Shown here piece after piece: positions 14,891 to 24,135 of a DNA stretch of 35,372 bases (position 1 is the stretch's first letter; every line of letters begins with the position of its first letter). The DNA is from Thermoanaerobaculia bacterium. GTDB taxonomy: Bacteria > Acidobacteriota > Thermoanaerobaculia > Multivoradales > JAGPDF01. The position numbers were made by a program, and so were the translations under genes. The notes under the pieces were generated by a model, which saw nothing but the letters and a program-made list of their open reading frames with translations, made no database searches and was not told where the DNA came from. The stretch lies in assembly GCA_018057705.1 (NCBI GenBank), contig JAGPDF010000048.1, positions 1 through 35,372 of the forward strand, read 5' to 3'.

Positions 14891-16702
14891 GTGTTCCCTC
14901 TGCCTTCGCATCTCCTCGAGATCGCTGCTCAGCCGACGGTCCGCTTCGCCGACACACCGTTCCCGCTGCTCCTCGTCGCGCACCATGCTGCAGAGTCGAC
15001 CGGCATGCTGGTGGCGCGCCGCGGCCCGATCGAGAAGCGCGTCGTGCTCGACCGCGGCGTGCCCGTCGAGTGCCGCTCCAACCTCGCGCACGAGACCTTC
15101 TCCCGTTTTCTCGCGGCGGCCGGCAGACTGACTCCCGAAGAGGCCAACGCCGTCCTCGCGCGCTCGGTGGCGAGCGGCGTCCTGTTCGGCGAGGCGCTCG
15201 TCGCCGAAGGCAGGATGGAGACCGTCGAGCTGCACCGTCTCCTGCAGCAGAGCCTGGCGCGCAAGCTCTTCGACCTCTTCACCTGGCGCGACGGCGAGGT
15301 TGCCTTCGAGAACGGCCCCTTCGCGACGGCAGCGGCGCTCAAGGTGAAAGTGCCGCGCCTGGTGCTCACCGGTGTCGAGCGCTTCGTCCCCCAGGAGACG
15401 ATCGACGCGGCGATCGCACCGCTCGCCGGCGCGCTCTTCGCACGCCACCCTGAGGCCGCGGCGCTCGCCGAGGAGCTGCGTCCCACCGAGCGCGAGCGGA
15501 CGCTGCTCGCTGCGCTCGAGACGCCGCGCCGCCTCGAGGAGTTGTTGCCGCTCGCCGCCCTGCCGCTCGAGGAGCTCTCGAGACAGATCTGGGGCCTGGC
15601 GATCCTCGGGCTGGTGATCCCAGCCGACCGCCTGCCGAGCCTGGCACGCAGATCCGAGCCTCCGACAGCAGCCCGGCCAGTCTCCGCTCCGCCGCCAACA
15701 CACGATGCGCCGCTGGCTCCGACGGCTCCGATGCCTCCACTGGCTCCGACAGCTCCCGTAGTTTCGGTGACCGAGGTCGCTTCGTCGCCTCCGACACCTC
15801 CAGCGCCAGAGCTGGCATCGACTACGGCTGCGCCGTTCGCTCCAGCCATCGCGCCGCCATCCGAAGAGCCGGCGAGGGTTCGCGAGCGCGTCGCGGAGGC
15901 GTTCGGCAAGTTGCGCGGACAGGATCCGTTCGACCTGCTCTGCGCTGCCGACGCCACGACTGTCGACGAGATTCGCGAGCGCTACTTCGCCTTCGCGCGC
16001 CTCTTTGCGCCCTGGCAGTTCTCGTCGCCCGAGCTCCGCAGCGCCGCGCCGGCCGCTGAAGAGCTCTTCGCCGCCGGTGCCCTGGCGTTCGCGCGACTGA
16101 GCGACCCGAAGGAGCGCGAGGCCTTGCGCGCCGCGCGGCGCATTCGCCAGGGCGCGACGGCGCCGGCGATTGCGGCACCGCAGGTCCCGGCGCCGGAGAG
16201 GGGAACGCCTGAGAAGTCGTCCGCTCCAGTGGCGGCCGCCGCGGCGCCCCCGCCGCTCTCCGGCCCGGGAGCGACGCACCGCTCGGCGGGACCGACTCCG
16301 GCCTCGTTCCGCATCGAGACCGATCTGCTCGATCCGGAGGTCCAGTTCAAGAAGGGGCGGACGCTCAAGGAGGCCGAGCGCTGGTCGCAGGCGCTGCAAC
16401 AGTTCGAGTTCGCCGCCGACTGCGACGCTCAGAACGGCGCCTATCGCGCCGAGGCTGCCCACTGCCGGTTCCTGCTGGCGCCGAGCTCCATGGCAGCGAA
16501 GAGTCTCGATGAGCTCAAGGAGGCGCAGCGCATCGATCCGGAGGCGGTGACGCCCTACCTCTACGCCGGTGAGATCGCCGCTCACCTCGGCCGCTACGAC
16601 GAAGCCGAGACCTATCTGCGCACAGCGGCGAAGCGCCTCGGCCCGGCCGACCGCCGGGCGCTCGACGCGCTGCGCGACCTGGCCAAGAAGCGCAAGAAGT
16701 AG
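14891..16702 (+). CDS. PATAN/DUF4388-like, J-like and TPR multidomain protein
   Basis: The product is 603 aa from a GTG start placed just after a TACAAT box; no ribosome site is seen. Residues 1 to about 230 resemble the DUF4388/PATAN type found in delta-proteobacterial and acidobacterial regulators (GMLVARRGPIEKRVVLDRGVP, then the helical VLFGEALVAEGRM and LARKLFDLFTWRDGEVAFE). A Pro/Ala/Thr linker spans about 250-330. Residues about 340-420 look like a J-like domain (DPFDLLCAADATTVDEIRERYFAFARLFAP) without an HPD tripeptide. Tetratricopeptide-like helices occupy about 480-590 (RYDEAETYLRTAAKRLGP). There is no signal peptide, so it is cytoplasmic. It is probably a scaffold or signalling adaptor; no enzyme motif is seen. 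It converges with the S9 peptidase gene, 13 nt apart. Confidence 0.78.
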   Translation: MFPLPSHLLEIAAQPTVRFADTPFPLLLVAHHAAESTGMLVARRGPIEKRVVLDRGVPVECRSNLAHETFSRFLAAAGRLTPEEANAVLARSVASGVLFGEALVAEGRMETVELHRLLQQSLARKLFDLFTWRDGEVAFENGPFATAAALKVKVPRLVLTGVERFVPQETIDAAIAPLAGALFARHPEAAALAEELRPTERERTLLAALETPRRLEELLPLAALPLEELSRQIWGLAILGLVIPADRLPSLARRSEPPTAARPVSAPPPTHDAPLAPTAPMPPLAPTAPVVSVTEVASSPPTPPAPELASTTAAPFAPAIAPPSEEPARVRERVAEAFGKLRGQDPFDLLCAADATTVDEIRERYFAFARLFAPWQFSSPELRSAAPAAEELFAAGALAFARLSDPKEREALRAARRIRQGATAPAIAAPQVPAPERGTPEKSSAPVAAAAAPPPLSGPGATHRSAGPTPASFRIETDLLDPEVQFKKGRTLKEAERWSQALQQFEFAADCDAQNGAYRAEAAHCRFLLAPSSMAAKSLDELKEAQRIDPEAVTPYLYAGEIAAHLGRYDEAETYLRTAAKRLGPADRRALDALRDLAKKRKK

Positions 16703-16715
16703 CCGGCGTCGGACG

Positions 16716-18809
16716 TTACAGAGCCGGCGCGGCCGGGGCCGCTGTCACCGCCGGTGGCGTCGGAGGTGTCGGGCTCCCCGGCTGCAGGTACTTCCCCCAC
16801 CAGGCGAGGAAGCGCTGCAGGCGATCGCGTTGGTACGAGGGCACGGTCAGGCCGTGGAACTGGTCGGGGTAGATGATCAGCTGGGTGTCGAGCCGCAGGC
16901 TTCGTAGCGCCTGGTACATCTGCTCGGAGCCGGCCAACGGCACATTGAAGTCCTTCTCGCCGCAGAGGAAGAGCGTCGGCGTCTTGATCTTGTCGGCGCG
17001 GAAGAACGGATAGGAGACCCGCGTCCACAGATCCTTCGACTTCCAGGGCAGCCCGATCTCCTGCTCGTACTGCACGACGTACTGATCCACGCCGTACATC
17101 GACATCTGGAGCGAGCTGCCGGCGCCCGAGACTGCGGCCTTGAAGCGGCGATCGGAGGCGATCGTGTAGTTGGTCAGGATGCCGCCGTAGCTCCAGCCAC
17201 CGAGGCCCAGCCGGTCGGGATCTGCCACCCCCAGCCGCACCGCTTCGTCCACCGCACCCAGGAGATCCTGCACCTCCTTGTTGCCCCAGTCGGCGTAGAT
17301 CGCCTTCTGGAAGGCGGAGCCCCGGCCGGCGCTGCCGCGATAGTTGACCTCGAGTACGGCGTAGCCGTTCGCCGCGAAGAGCTCGCGATCGAAGTTGAAG
17401 GAGTAGTCGTCCTGCCCGTTCGGCCCGCCGTGGATGTAGAGCACGGTTGGCAGCTTCACGCCCTCGACGGCGCCGGCCGGGCGGGTCAGGAGACCGTGGA
17501 CGACCGTACCGTCCTTGCTCTTCGAGGTGAAGTCCGCGACGGTCGCGAGCTGGAGCTCGTCGCGGAGCTTGTCGTTCTGGTGGCTCAGCGGACGCAGCAC
17601 CCCGTTCTCGAGGGCGTGAACCTCCGTCGGCTCACCCGGAGCGGTGGCGAGGACCGCCATCTCTGCGTCCTTGCCACCCGCCGCCAGGCTCGGCTCGGTC
17701 ACCACGCGACGCCCGGTCGTCAGCGCTTCGACGGCGCCTCCGGCGGCAGCGACGCGGCCGATCCAGACTGCGCGGTCATCCTCCACCGAGAAGACCAGCG
17801 CCTGGCCGTCCGAGGTCCAGCTCGGATTCTGGACGGCTCGATCGAGCCCCGGCGTGAGGAACGTCGGAGGGCCGCCGCCCGCAGGGACGACGGCGAGCTT
17901 GGCCTGGTCGTAAGCGTAGAACTTGTCCACGTCGTCGACCAGGATGGCGATGCGCGTGCCGTCGGGGCTCCAGTCCGGCCGCCCCACTTCGCCTTCCGCG
18001 GTCTTCGTCAGCTGCACGGGCACGGCGCCGCTCCGAGCCTCGATCGCGAACAGGTCCTCGTTCTCCGTCCGGTCGGGCTCGGCGTGGGCGCGCTTGCTCA
18101 GGAAGGCGATCGTCTTGCCGTCCGGCGACCAGGCCGGGTCGCTGTCATCGAAGTTGCCCGAGGTCAGCATCGTCAGGCTCTTCGACGCCAGGTCGAAGAG
18201 CGCGATGTGGGAGTAGAGCCCTTTCAGGTAGCCGTCCCGGTCCTGCTTGAAATGGTAGCGATCGAGCACGACGGGCGGCGCCGTCTTTCTCTTCCAGCCC
18301 TCTTTCTTCTCAGGTTCGTCGTCCGCGTCGAAGTCGCTCACCACCAGCGCCAGCCGCGAACTGTCGGGCGACCAGACGAGATCCTCGACGCCGCCCTGGA
18401 TGTCGGTGAGCTTCACCGCCTCGCCGCCGGCACGATGCAGCAGCCAGACCTGGCCACCCTTCTTCTTCTCGTCCTCGTCGCCGCGCGAGGCGATGAAGGC
18501 GAGATACTTTCCGTCCGGGCTGAAGCGCGGATCCGACTCGTCCTCGGGCGAGGAGGTCACGCGGATCTCCTCGCTGCCGTCCCAGCGCGCCATCCAGATG
18601 TCGGTGTCGCGCTTGTCCTTCTCGACGTCGCTCGAGCGCACCGTGTACGCCACCCACGCCCCCTCTGGCGAGCGCTGCGGATCCGACACCTCGCGCAGCC
18701 GCGACAGGTCCTCCAGCACGATCGGCCGTTTGGCGGCAGCAGCGGCCGGGTGCAGCTGATGTCCGGCGACGACGATGACGGCGAGCGCAAGCCACGGGAT
18801 TCGACGCAT
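16716..18809 (-). CDS. S9-family prolyl oligopeptidase (acylaminoacyl-peptidase/DPP-like), secreted
   Basis: This 697-aa protein begins with a signal peptide (RRIPWLALAVIVVAGHQLHPAAAAA). A seven-bladed PD40/TolB propeller (about residues 30-420, repeats such as FSPDGKYLAFIASR and WSPDSSRLALVVSD) gates the C-terminal alpha/beta-hydrolase domain. The catalytic triad is visible: S540 (GGWSYGG), D620 (CGEKDFNVPL) and H652 (DQFHGL), with the usual spacing. The likely role is cleavage of short peptides in the periplasm or outside the cell. A loop rich in Lys and Glu (DEDEKKKGG) lies in the propeller. A promoter and ribosome site are visible upstream. The neighbours are unrelated; it is transcribed alone. 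Confidence 0.92.
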   Translation of the reverse strand: MRRIPWLALAVIVVAGHQLHPAAAAAKRPIVLEDLSRLREVSDPQRSPEGAWVAYTVRSSDVEKDKRDTDIWMARWDGSEEIRVTSSPEDESDPRFSPDGKYLAFIASRGDEDEKKKGGQVWLLHRAGGEAVKLTDIQGGVEDLVWSPDSSRLALVVSDFDADDEPEKKEGWKRKTAPPVVLDRYHFKQDRDGYLKGLYSHIALFDLASKSLTMLTSGNFDDSDPAWSPDGKTIAFLSKRAHAEPDRTENEDLFAIEARSGAVPVQLTKTAEGEVGRPDWSPDGTRIAILVDDVDKFYAYDQAKLAVVPAGGGPPTFLTPGLDRAVQNPSWTSDGQALVFSVEDDRAVWIGRVAAAGGAVEALTTGRRVVTEPSLAAGGKDAEMAVLATAPGEPTEVHALENGVLRPLSHQNDKLRDELQLATVADFTSKSKDGTVVHGLLTRPAGAVEGVKLPTVLYIHGGPNGQDDYSFNFDRELFAANGYAVLEVNYRGSAGRGSAFQKAIYADWGNKEVQDLLGAVDEAVRLGVADPDRLGLGGWSYGGILTNYTIASDRRFKAAVSGAGSSLQMSMYGVDQYVVQYEQEIGLPWKSKDLWTRVSYPFFRADKIKTPTLFLCGEKDFNVPLAGSEQMYQALRSLRLDTQLIIYPDQFHGLTVPSYQRDRLQRFLAWWGKYLQPGSPTPPTPPAVTAAPAAPAL

Positions 18810-18826
18810 GAAGAGCCTCCGCGAAG

Positions 18827-18854
18827 ATCATACGGCCGGAACTGCACGATCCAA
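18827..18854 (-). promoter_or_regulatory. Candidate sigma70-type promoter of the S9 peptidase gene
   Basis: On the minus strand TTGGAT (18854-18849), a 16-nt spacer and TATGAT (18832-18827) stand before the ATG at 18809. The 17 nt between include GGAGG, a proper ribosome site. The -10 is good and the -35 is weak. Confidence 0.4.
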
Positions 18855-18900
18855 TCGTCCCGATCGTTCCGCCGCGATCGCTGACGATGGAAGCACCTGC

Positions 18901-21564
18901 CTAGGGTGTGGCCGTCGGCTCAGTTTGCGGGCTCGCTGGTGTCGGCACGGCGAGCAGCTCCTTGCCGGAAAGACGCCAGAGCTCGGGCGCCGGAACCGGC
19001 GGCGACACGGCTTCGGGCGGCGCCACCGGAGGCGGCTCTTCGCCCTCGAGGGGCTCCCGGGGCTCGGGCACCGTCGCAGACTCCGCGGCGCTGGTCGCCG
19101 GCGGATCGAAGACGATTCGACCGCCCTCGATGCGCAGCCGGCCGACCGCCGGACGCGCCCCGAGAGGCAGCGTCGCCACGTTCTCGGGCCGCCCGTTTCG
19201 ATCCTCGAGAGCCGCCAGAAAGAGGGTCGGCCCCTCGCCGACTCCGCTCCGAGCGAGGAGGACGGCCGCCTCCTCCCGCCCGTCGCCATCGAGATCGCCG
19301 CGCGCGATGCTGCCGGGGACGATCTCGAACGGCGCCGGGGCGGCTTCGATCCCGTCGTCGGCATCGAGCTCGGCGAGCTCGGAATCGGCGAGCGACAGGG
19401 GTTCCGCCGCGAGACCCGAGAAAGAGACCGAGGCGAGCGCCTCCTCGGAGAAGCTCCCCGCAGGATCCACTTCCGACTCGCTCGTGGAGAGATCGAGCCC
19501 CTGCGCCGCGTACCAGTTGCGAGCCCCGAGCAGCTTCATCCGCCGGCGTTCATCATCGAATCGGACTCCCAATCCCAGTTTCCGCCAGCCGACGAGCAGG
19601 ATGCCGGTCTTGTGCTCGGCGCCGAAGCGGACGCGGGCGCGGATCGTGGCCTTCTTGAAGGGCATGCTGAACTCGTCGAGAGTGAAAGTCTCGCCCGCGT
19701 AGGCGAATCCCGATTCGGCCTGCAGGTCGCGCACGGTGAGCAGGCGCTCGACCCACCGCGGCAGGTTGCGGCGGGTCTCGAAAAGCCCGATGAAGGGCAC
19801 GGAGTCGCGGAGCCGGACGCGCAGGTGGCCGCTCGCCGCGGATCCGGGTGGCAGGTCGATCTCCCCCTCGGGCAGCTCGATCCGCGCCCACCAGCCGGTG
19901 CTGCCCCCCGGGGCCTTAGGCGCTGCGACGGGCGGCTCGTCGCCCGCCAACTGTGGGCTCTGGAACTCGGTGAGCGCGATGCTCGTGCCGGCGAGATCGA
20001 ACCGACCCTCGGGCAGGGACGCCGTGGCGAGGGCGAGATCGATCTGCATGCGCCCGTGGAGGTCGAGTTCTCCATAGCGCACCTGGACGTCGTCGAGAGC
20101 GATCTGGATTGCGCCGCGGCCGGCGAGCGCCGGCAGCTCGAGGTCGAACGCGCCTTCGGCCCGCCCGGAGCCGCCGACCAGCGCCACTCCCGCTGAAGGC
20201 GGCATGAGGCCGGAGAGCGTTGCGAGGTCCGGCACCCGCGCCTGGCCGAGGTCGAGCTTCGCCGAAGCCTCGAGGCTGGCGAGCTCTGAAAGCTGCAGGT
20301 CGCGCGTCGTGGCCACCACGACCAGGCCGTCGCCGACGATGTCGGGCTGCTCCGCCGCGCTGCGCCGGATGCCGAACTGCCGGAGGTTCACCCGCCCCTC
20401 CGCCTTGCTTCCGTGTTCGTCGCTCGACACCTCGAAGCTGCCCAGGACGTCGCCCGTGACATGGAACTCGAACGCCCGCGCCGCGTAGTCGTCCTGACGG
20501 AACTCGACCTTCGTGCCGGGCTGAAGGGCGCCCTCGACGAGGCGGATCTCGCCGGAGATCTCGGCCGTGTCGTCGTCGAGCTGCAGCCAGGCCTGGGGCG
20601 GCAACGACGCGAACCAGAAGCGGCCGCCCGACACCCGGCCCGACACCTGGACGGCGGCGGTGACGTGAGCGAGCGTCGCCAGTCCGCGATCCTCCTGATA
20701 GGGATAGCGCGCGACCGCGAGGTCGCCCTTGCCGGCCAGCGCTTCGCCGAGGATCAGATCGCCAGCGTGGAGGGTGCTGTCGCGGAATTCCAAGGCGGTG
20801 CCGAGAAGCTCGATCTCCCGGGTCGGCAGATGGAGCGTGAGCGCGCCGGTAGCCTTCGCCGTGGTGGTGATCCGAAAGCGATCCATCCAGATCTCGCGCA
20901 CGCCTGTCGCGTCATAGCCGGCGATCTCGACCGTCCACCGCGGAGCGACCGCCGGCCCCGGCGGCGGCGGCGCGAGCGGCGCAATGACCGGCAACGCGAG
21001 GTCGAGGTCGAACGCTGCCCGCGCCAAAGGCGCTGCAGGTGCCGGAGCCAGAGCCGAGAGCGCGCGCTCGCCAGGGACCGCCGATGGGGGCTGCGACGAC
21101 TCCGCCGGCGCTGGCGCGGGCAGGGATGGCGAGGCCTCCGGCTGAGATTCCGGGGCGTTCGCTTCCGGAAAGGGTGCCTGAAGGGGCTCGCGCAACAGGC
21201 TGAACTCGACGCCCGCCGCCTTCACCCCCGCAAGCCTCAGGCGCCGGGAGGCGAGGCGCCAGGGGACCAGCCAGCCCGAGGCCTGGTCGACGTGCGCTCG
21301 CCAGCGTAGGCGCGGCGCCTGGCCACGCGCCTCGATTCCGGAAGCCGTCGCCCAGAAGGGGAACCAGGAGTGCGCCGAGTCGAAGGCGACCGCGAGTTTG
21401 TGCGGGCGGCGATTCAGAATGCGTTCGGCGACACCGGAGCGCACCGCCACCTCGAAACCGGCGACGTAGAGAACCCAGGCCGCGACAAGCCCTCCGAGTA
21501 TCCGCCGCGGACGAACGCCGCGACGCGGTGGCGATACCGACTCAGGCGGCGCGGAAGCGCTCAA
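18901..21564 (-). CDS. Large AsmA/TamB/YdbH-like envelope protein with a VCBS/FG-GAP-like tail
   Basis: The product is 887 aa. The start is TTG at 21564, because a stop lies just upstream in frame and the first Met is far downstream of the transmembrane helix (about residues 21-43, RILGGLVAAWVLYVAGFEVAV). A Pro/Ala-rich stretch (about 130-180) follows. Most of the protein is repeated beta-strand segments with alternating hydrophobic residues (for example LRQFGIRRSAAEQPDIVGDGL, then VRDLQAESGFAYAGETFTLDEF), in the style of AsmA-like groove proteins that bridge the envelope. Near residue 770, RGDLDGDGREEAAVLLARSG looks like one FG-GAP/VCBS unit, unusual for this class, and a Pro/Glu-rich tail ends the protein. 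A lipid-transport or envelope-assembly role is inferred from fold type only. Confidence 0.65.
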   Translation of the reverse strand: MSASAPPESVSPPRRGVRPRRILGGLVAAWVLYVAGFEVAVRSGVAERILNRRPHKLAVAFDSAHSWFPFWATASGIEARGQAPRLRWRAHVDQASGWLVPWRLASRRLRLAGVKAAGVEFSLLREPLQAPFPEANAPESQPEASPSLPAPAPAESSQPPSAVPGERALSALAPAPAAPLARAAFDLDLALPVIAPLAPPPPGPAVAPRWTVEIAGYDATGVREIWMDRFRITTTAKATGALTLHLPTREIELLGTALEFRDSTLHAGDLILGEALAGKGDLAVARYPYQEDRGLATLAHVTAAVQVSGRVSGGRFWFASLPPQAWLQLDDDTAEISGEIRLVEGALQPGTKVEFRQDDYAARAFEFHVTGDVLGSFEVSSDEHGSKAEGRVNLRQFGIRRSAAEQPDIVGDGLVVVATTRDLQLSELASLEASAKLDLGQARVPDLATLSGLMPPSAGVALVGGSGRAEGAFDLELPALAGRGAIQIALDDVQVRYGELDLHGRMQIDLALATASLPEGRFDLAGTSIALTEFQSPQLAGDEPPVAAPKAPGGSTGWWARIELPEGEIDLPPGSAASGHLRVRLRDSVPFIGLFETRRNLPRWVERLLTVRDLQAESGFAYAGETFTLDEFSMPFKKATIRARVRFGAEHKTGILLVGWRKLGLGVRFDDERRRMKLLGARNWYAAQGLDLSTSESEVDPAGSFSEEALASVSFSGLAAEPLSLADSELAELDADDGIEAAPAPFEIVPGSIARGDLDGDGREEAAVLLARSGVGEGPTLFLAALEDRNGRPENVATLPLGARPAVGRLRIEGGRIVFDPPATSAAESATVPEPREPLEGEEPPPVAPPEAVSPPVPAPELWRLSGKELLAVPTPASPQTEPTATP

Positions 21565-21605
21565 TCGAGACTCTCACCGGGACGGCGCAGGTAGGTGCGT
21601 AGCAT
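21561..21605 (-). other. Possible 14-aa upstream ORF coupled to the TTG start
   Basis: ATG at 21605 opens MLRTYLRRPGESLD and stops at a TGA that overlaps the TTG start of the AsmA-like gene (TTGA). Such overlap can couple translation to a weak start codon. A GGGAGA lies upstream of the ATG. It is very short, so chance is quite possible. Confidence 0.25.
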
Positions 21606-21773
21606 GGACGGGGATCTCCCGACCGGATCCTAGGCCAACCGTGCCACCGCCGAGCCGCTCCGATGGCGATCTTCACCAAGGGGCAAGAGACCTCCCGCTG
21701 TCACGTTCGAGCTCGCGAGTCCGTTCTGTAAGGTGCGACCACAACTCTCACCCGCCGTCCGCGAGGACTCGCC

Positions 21774-23522
21774 ATGCGCCCTTCGAGCACAGCCGAGCGT
21801 CATCCATCGTTGCGTTGCTCCCCTGGCGTTGCCACTGCCGTCCTCTTCGCGGTCGCGATCTCGCCGGCGGTGGCCGCGCCCATCCCGCCGGACCTCGACG
21901 CCCGGATCGACGCGCTCTTCGCGGAGCACTCCGGGGCCGACCGTCCCGGCTGTGCGGTCGGCGTGGTGCGCGACGGCGAGCCGATCGTCGCCCGGGGCTA
22001 CGGGCGCGCAAACCTCGAATCGAATCTCCCGATCACGTCCACCACCACCTTCAACCTGGGTTCGGTCGGCAAGCAGTTCACGGCGCTCACGGCGCTCATG
22101 CTGGAACGCAGCGGGCGACTCGACCTCGAAGCCGACGTACGCCGCTTCGTACCGGAGCTCGATCCTTCCGTGCCCCCGATCCGCGTCCGCGACCTGCTCG
22201 TCCATACCAGCGGCCTGCGCGACGAGGGCACGCTCGGGCTGCTCGCCGGCCGTGCGGCCCGCGACATGGACGGCCTGCTGGCGCTGCTCGCGCGTCAGAG
22301 GGGACTCAACTTCCGGCCTGGCACGCGCCACGAGTACAGCCACAGCGACTACTCGGTGCTCGCGCTCGTCCTCGAACACGTGACGAACGAACCGTTGGGC
22401 GACCTGCTCGAGCGCTCGATCTGGCGGCCGCTGGGAATGACCTCTACCCGGCTGCACGACCGGCGCGGGCGACCGATCCCGGGCCGCGCCTTCGCCTACA
22501 CACAGAGCGCAGGCGGCTTCGGCGTGCGCTTCCCGGGCAGCACGCTCGTGGGCGGCAGCAACGTCTACAGCTCGGTCGACGACCTCGCCCGCTGGGAGCG
22601 CAATTTCGTGACCGCCGAGGTCGGCGGGCGCGAGGCGATCGATCGCATGCTGGCGCGTCCGCGGCTCCCATCGGGCGAACCGGGACCCTATGCTTACGGC
22701 CTTCGCCACGGCAGCTGGCGCGGCCTGCGCACGATCGCTCGCGGCGGTTCGGGCGGCGGCTTCGCGACCGAGATCCTTCGCCTTCCCGACCAGCGTCTGG
22801 CGGTGACGGTGCTCTGCAACCTGCTGCCAGCGCACCCCGGGCGCCTCGCGCGCGAGGTCGCCGCGCTGCTCGTCGCCGACAGCCTGGCACCCGTCGCCGC
22901 GGAGACGCTGCCGTCTTCCCCCAGGCGTTCTCCCGCCGACGAGCTCGCGCGCGATGCCGGCTGGTATCGGCCCATCGACGACAGGTGGAACGTCGTGCAC
23001 ATGATCGCCGTGGACGGCGTCCTGCACGAGGAGCTCGACGGTTCCCTGATCCCGCTCACGCGTCTCGCCGCGGATCGCTACGCCGACGGGGAATCGCTGA
23101 CCTATGAGTTCACGCAGCCGGAGGGGGCACCGCGTCGTCTCACCTTGCGCACCGAGGACGAGCCCGAGGTGCTCGTGCGAACTGTCTGGACGGGGCTCTG
23201 GCGCCCGGCGCCCGCTGAGCTCGAGGAGTATCTCGGCGAGTTCGTGAGCGACGAGCTCGCCACGCGCTGGCGGTTCGCGCGCGAGGGCGAGGTACTGGTG
23301 GTGCATCGCGACGGAGCCGTGACGCCCTGCCCCCTTCAGCCGATCGAACGCGATCTTTTCCGCCTGGTCCCCGGCGGGCCGGAGAGCTGCGCCAGGATCG
23401 GACTGGCGATGACACGCGACGCCAGCGGCCACGTCGACGGCTTTGCGCTCTCGGCGATTCCCGACCCTTACGAAATCGTGCGCGGAGTGCGCTTCGAACG
23501 GATCGTGCGCGCGAAGGGTTGA
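21774..23522 (+). CDS. Serine beta-lactamase-fold hydrolase (class C/PBP4*/esterase type), secreted
   Basis: This 582-aa protein has a signal peptide (VATAVLFAVAISPAVAAP). The penicillin-binding-protein/class C fold covers about residues 35-370. The first motif is S97-V-G-K100. The second is Y188-S-H in EYSHSDYSVLALV, where Asn is more common at the third position. The third is a glycine-rich RGGSGGGF in place of K/H-T-G. Residues about 390-582 form an extra C-terminal region with lipocalin-like beta strands (LRTEDEPEVLVRTVWTGLW), common in beta-lactamase-related hydrolases. The substrate could be a D-amino-acid peptide, ester or cell-wall fragment; resistance to beta-lactams should not be assumed. 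It is divergent from the AsmA-like gene, with 209 nt between them and no clear promoter. Confidence 0.88.
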   Translation: MRPSSTAERHPSLRCSPGVATAVLFAVAISPAVAAPIPPDLDARIDALFAEHSGADRPGCAVGVVRDGEPIVARGYGRANLESNLPITSTTTFNLGSVGKQFTALTALMLERSGRLDLEADVRRFVPELDPSVPPIRVRDLLVHTSGLRDEGTLGLLAGRAARDMDGLLALLARQRGLNFRPGTRHEYSHSDYSVLALVLEHVTNEPLGDLLERSIWRPLGMTSTRLHDRRGRPIPGRAFAYTQSAGGFGVRFPGSTLVGGSNVYSSVDDLARWERNFVTAEVGGREAIDRMLARPRLPSGEPGPYAYGLRHGSWRGLRTIARGGSGGGFATEILRLPDQRLAVTVLCNLLPAHPGRLAREVAALLVADSLAPVAAETLPSSPRRSPADELARDAGWYRPIDDRWNVVHMIAVDGVLHEELDGSLIPLTRLAADRYADGESLTYEFTQPEGAPRRLTLRTEDEPEVLVRTVWTGLWRPAPAELEEYLGEFVSDELATRWRFAREGEVLVVHRDGAVTPCPLQPIERDLFRLVPGGPESCARIGLAMTRDASGHVDGFALSAIPDPYEIVRGVRFERIVRAKG

Positions 23523-23600
23523 CGAGCGGCGCAGCATGCCGTGCGCGGGGCGAAGCGCTCTGCGCAGGCTCCGCGTCGGGCGCCGGGTGAGATGAGCCGG

Positions 23601-23798
23601 TTATTCGGTTGGGGGGGAGGACTGGAGATCACGGGGGCCGAGCTCGCCCCCTCGATCGATCGTGAACCACCACCGCGTTCTGGCGTCTCGCAGCTCCTCG
23701 CGATGGTGGTTGTACAAAGGGAACCGTTCGAGCTCGCGTCGGATGAAGGCTTTCAGCGTGGGCTCCTCCGGCAGACCTGAGGCACCTGACATAGCCAT
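23601..23798 (-). CDS. Small hypothetical protein, 65 aa
   Basis: The ATG at 23798 has a good ribosome site (AAGGGAG about 5 nt upstream). The product is charged, with a helical core (TLKAFIRRELERFPLYNHH, then REELRDARTRWWFTIDRGG) and two adjacent Trp. There is no signal peptide or membrane helix. The frame stays open upstream to 24446, but the Lar-like gene occupies much of that stretch on the other strand and the upstream part has poor protein character. I do not recognise a family. It converges with the hydrolase gene. Confidence 0.45.
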   Translation of the reverse strand: MAMSGASGLPEEPTLKAFIRRELERFPLYNHHREELRDARTRWWFTIDRGGELGPRDLQSSPPTE

Positions 23799-24135
23799 CT
23801 CTCCCTTCTCGCCTCGGCCGATGCATCCCGCCATCGAGCGCACGAACCAGGGGCCGGGCTCGGTACAGGAAAACCGTTGCGGAGATTCCTTTCTATCAGG
23901 CGTTCGCACCGCGGCGGGCTCGCCCGAGCGCTCTGTCACAGAACTGTCGCACTGAAACCTGATCCTCGAACGCTCATACTTCAACGCCTTCAAGTTTGTC
24001 GGCTCGCAGAGAGACCTCTCGCGAACCCGACCGCGACACCAGGTGCTACGGGATCGTCGCAGTGCCGCTCCGGAGAAAGAGGGCGACGCCGATATCTTCC
24101 AAGGGACGAGAAGGAGCGTCGCCAAGGAGGAGACC
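23799..24135. other. Gene-poor stretch between two divergent small genes
   Basis: These 337 nt look less GC-rich than the surrounding genes and contain no convincing gene. They must hold the promoters for the minus-strand 65-aa gene and the plus-strand zinc-ribbon gene. AT-richer patches such as CATACTTCAA (near 23977) and GATATCTTCC (near 24091) could be -10 regions, but none pairs with a good -35. Confidence 0.4.

Noticed and set aside
13955-16585. Long minus-strand frame opposite the Fe-S fusion and TPR genes
   Set aside because: Crosses two confident genes and an intergenic spacer, and is composed of Arg/Gly/Leu runs without domain features.
16703-16730. Paired GCCGGC copies between the convergent genes as a shared terminator
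   Set aside because: The stem is six bases with a long loop and no T-run, partly inside the peptidase coding end; too weak in GC-rich DNA.
21561-21605. Resemblance of the 14-aa frame (RRPGESL) to the start of CsrA
   Set aside because: Only seven residues match and the frame stops at once; nothing of the CsrA fold follows in any frame.
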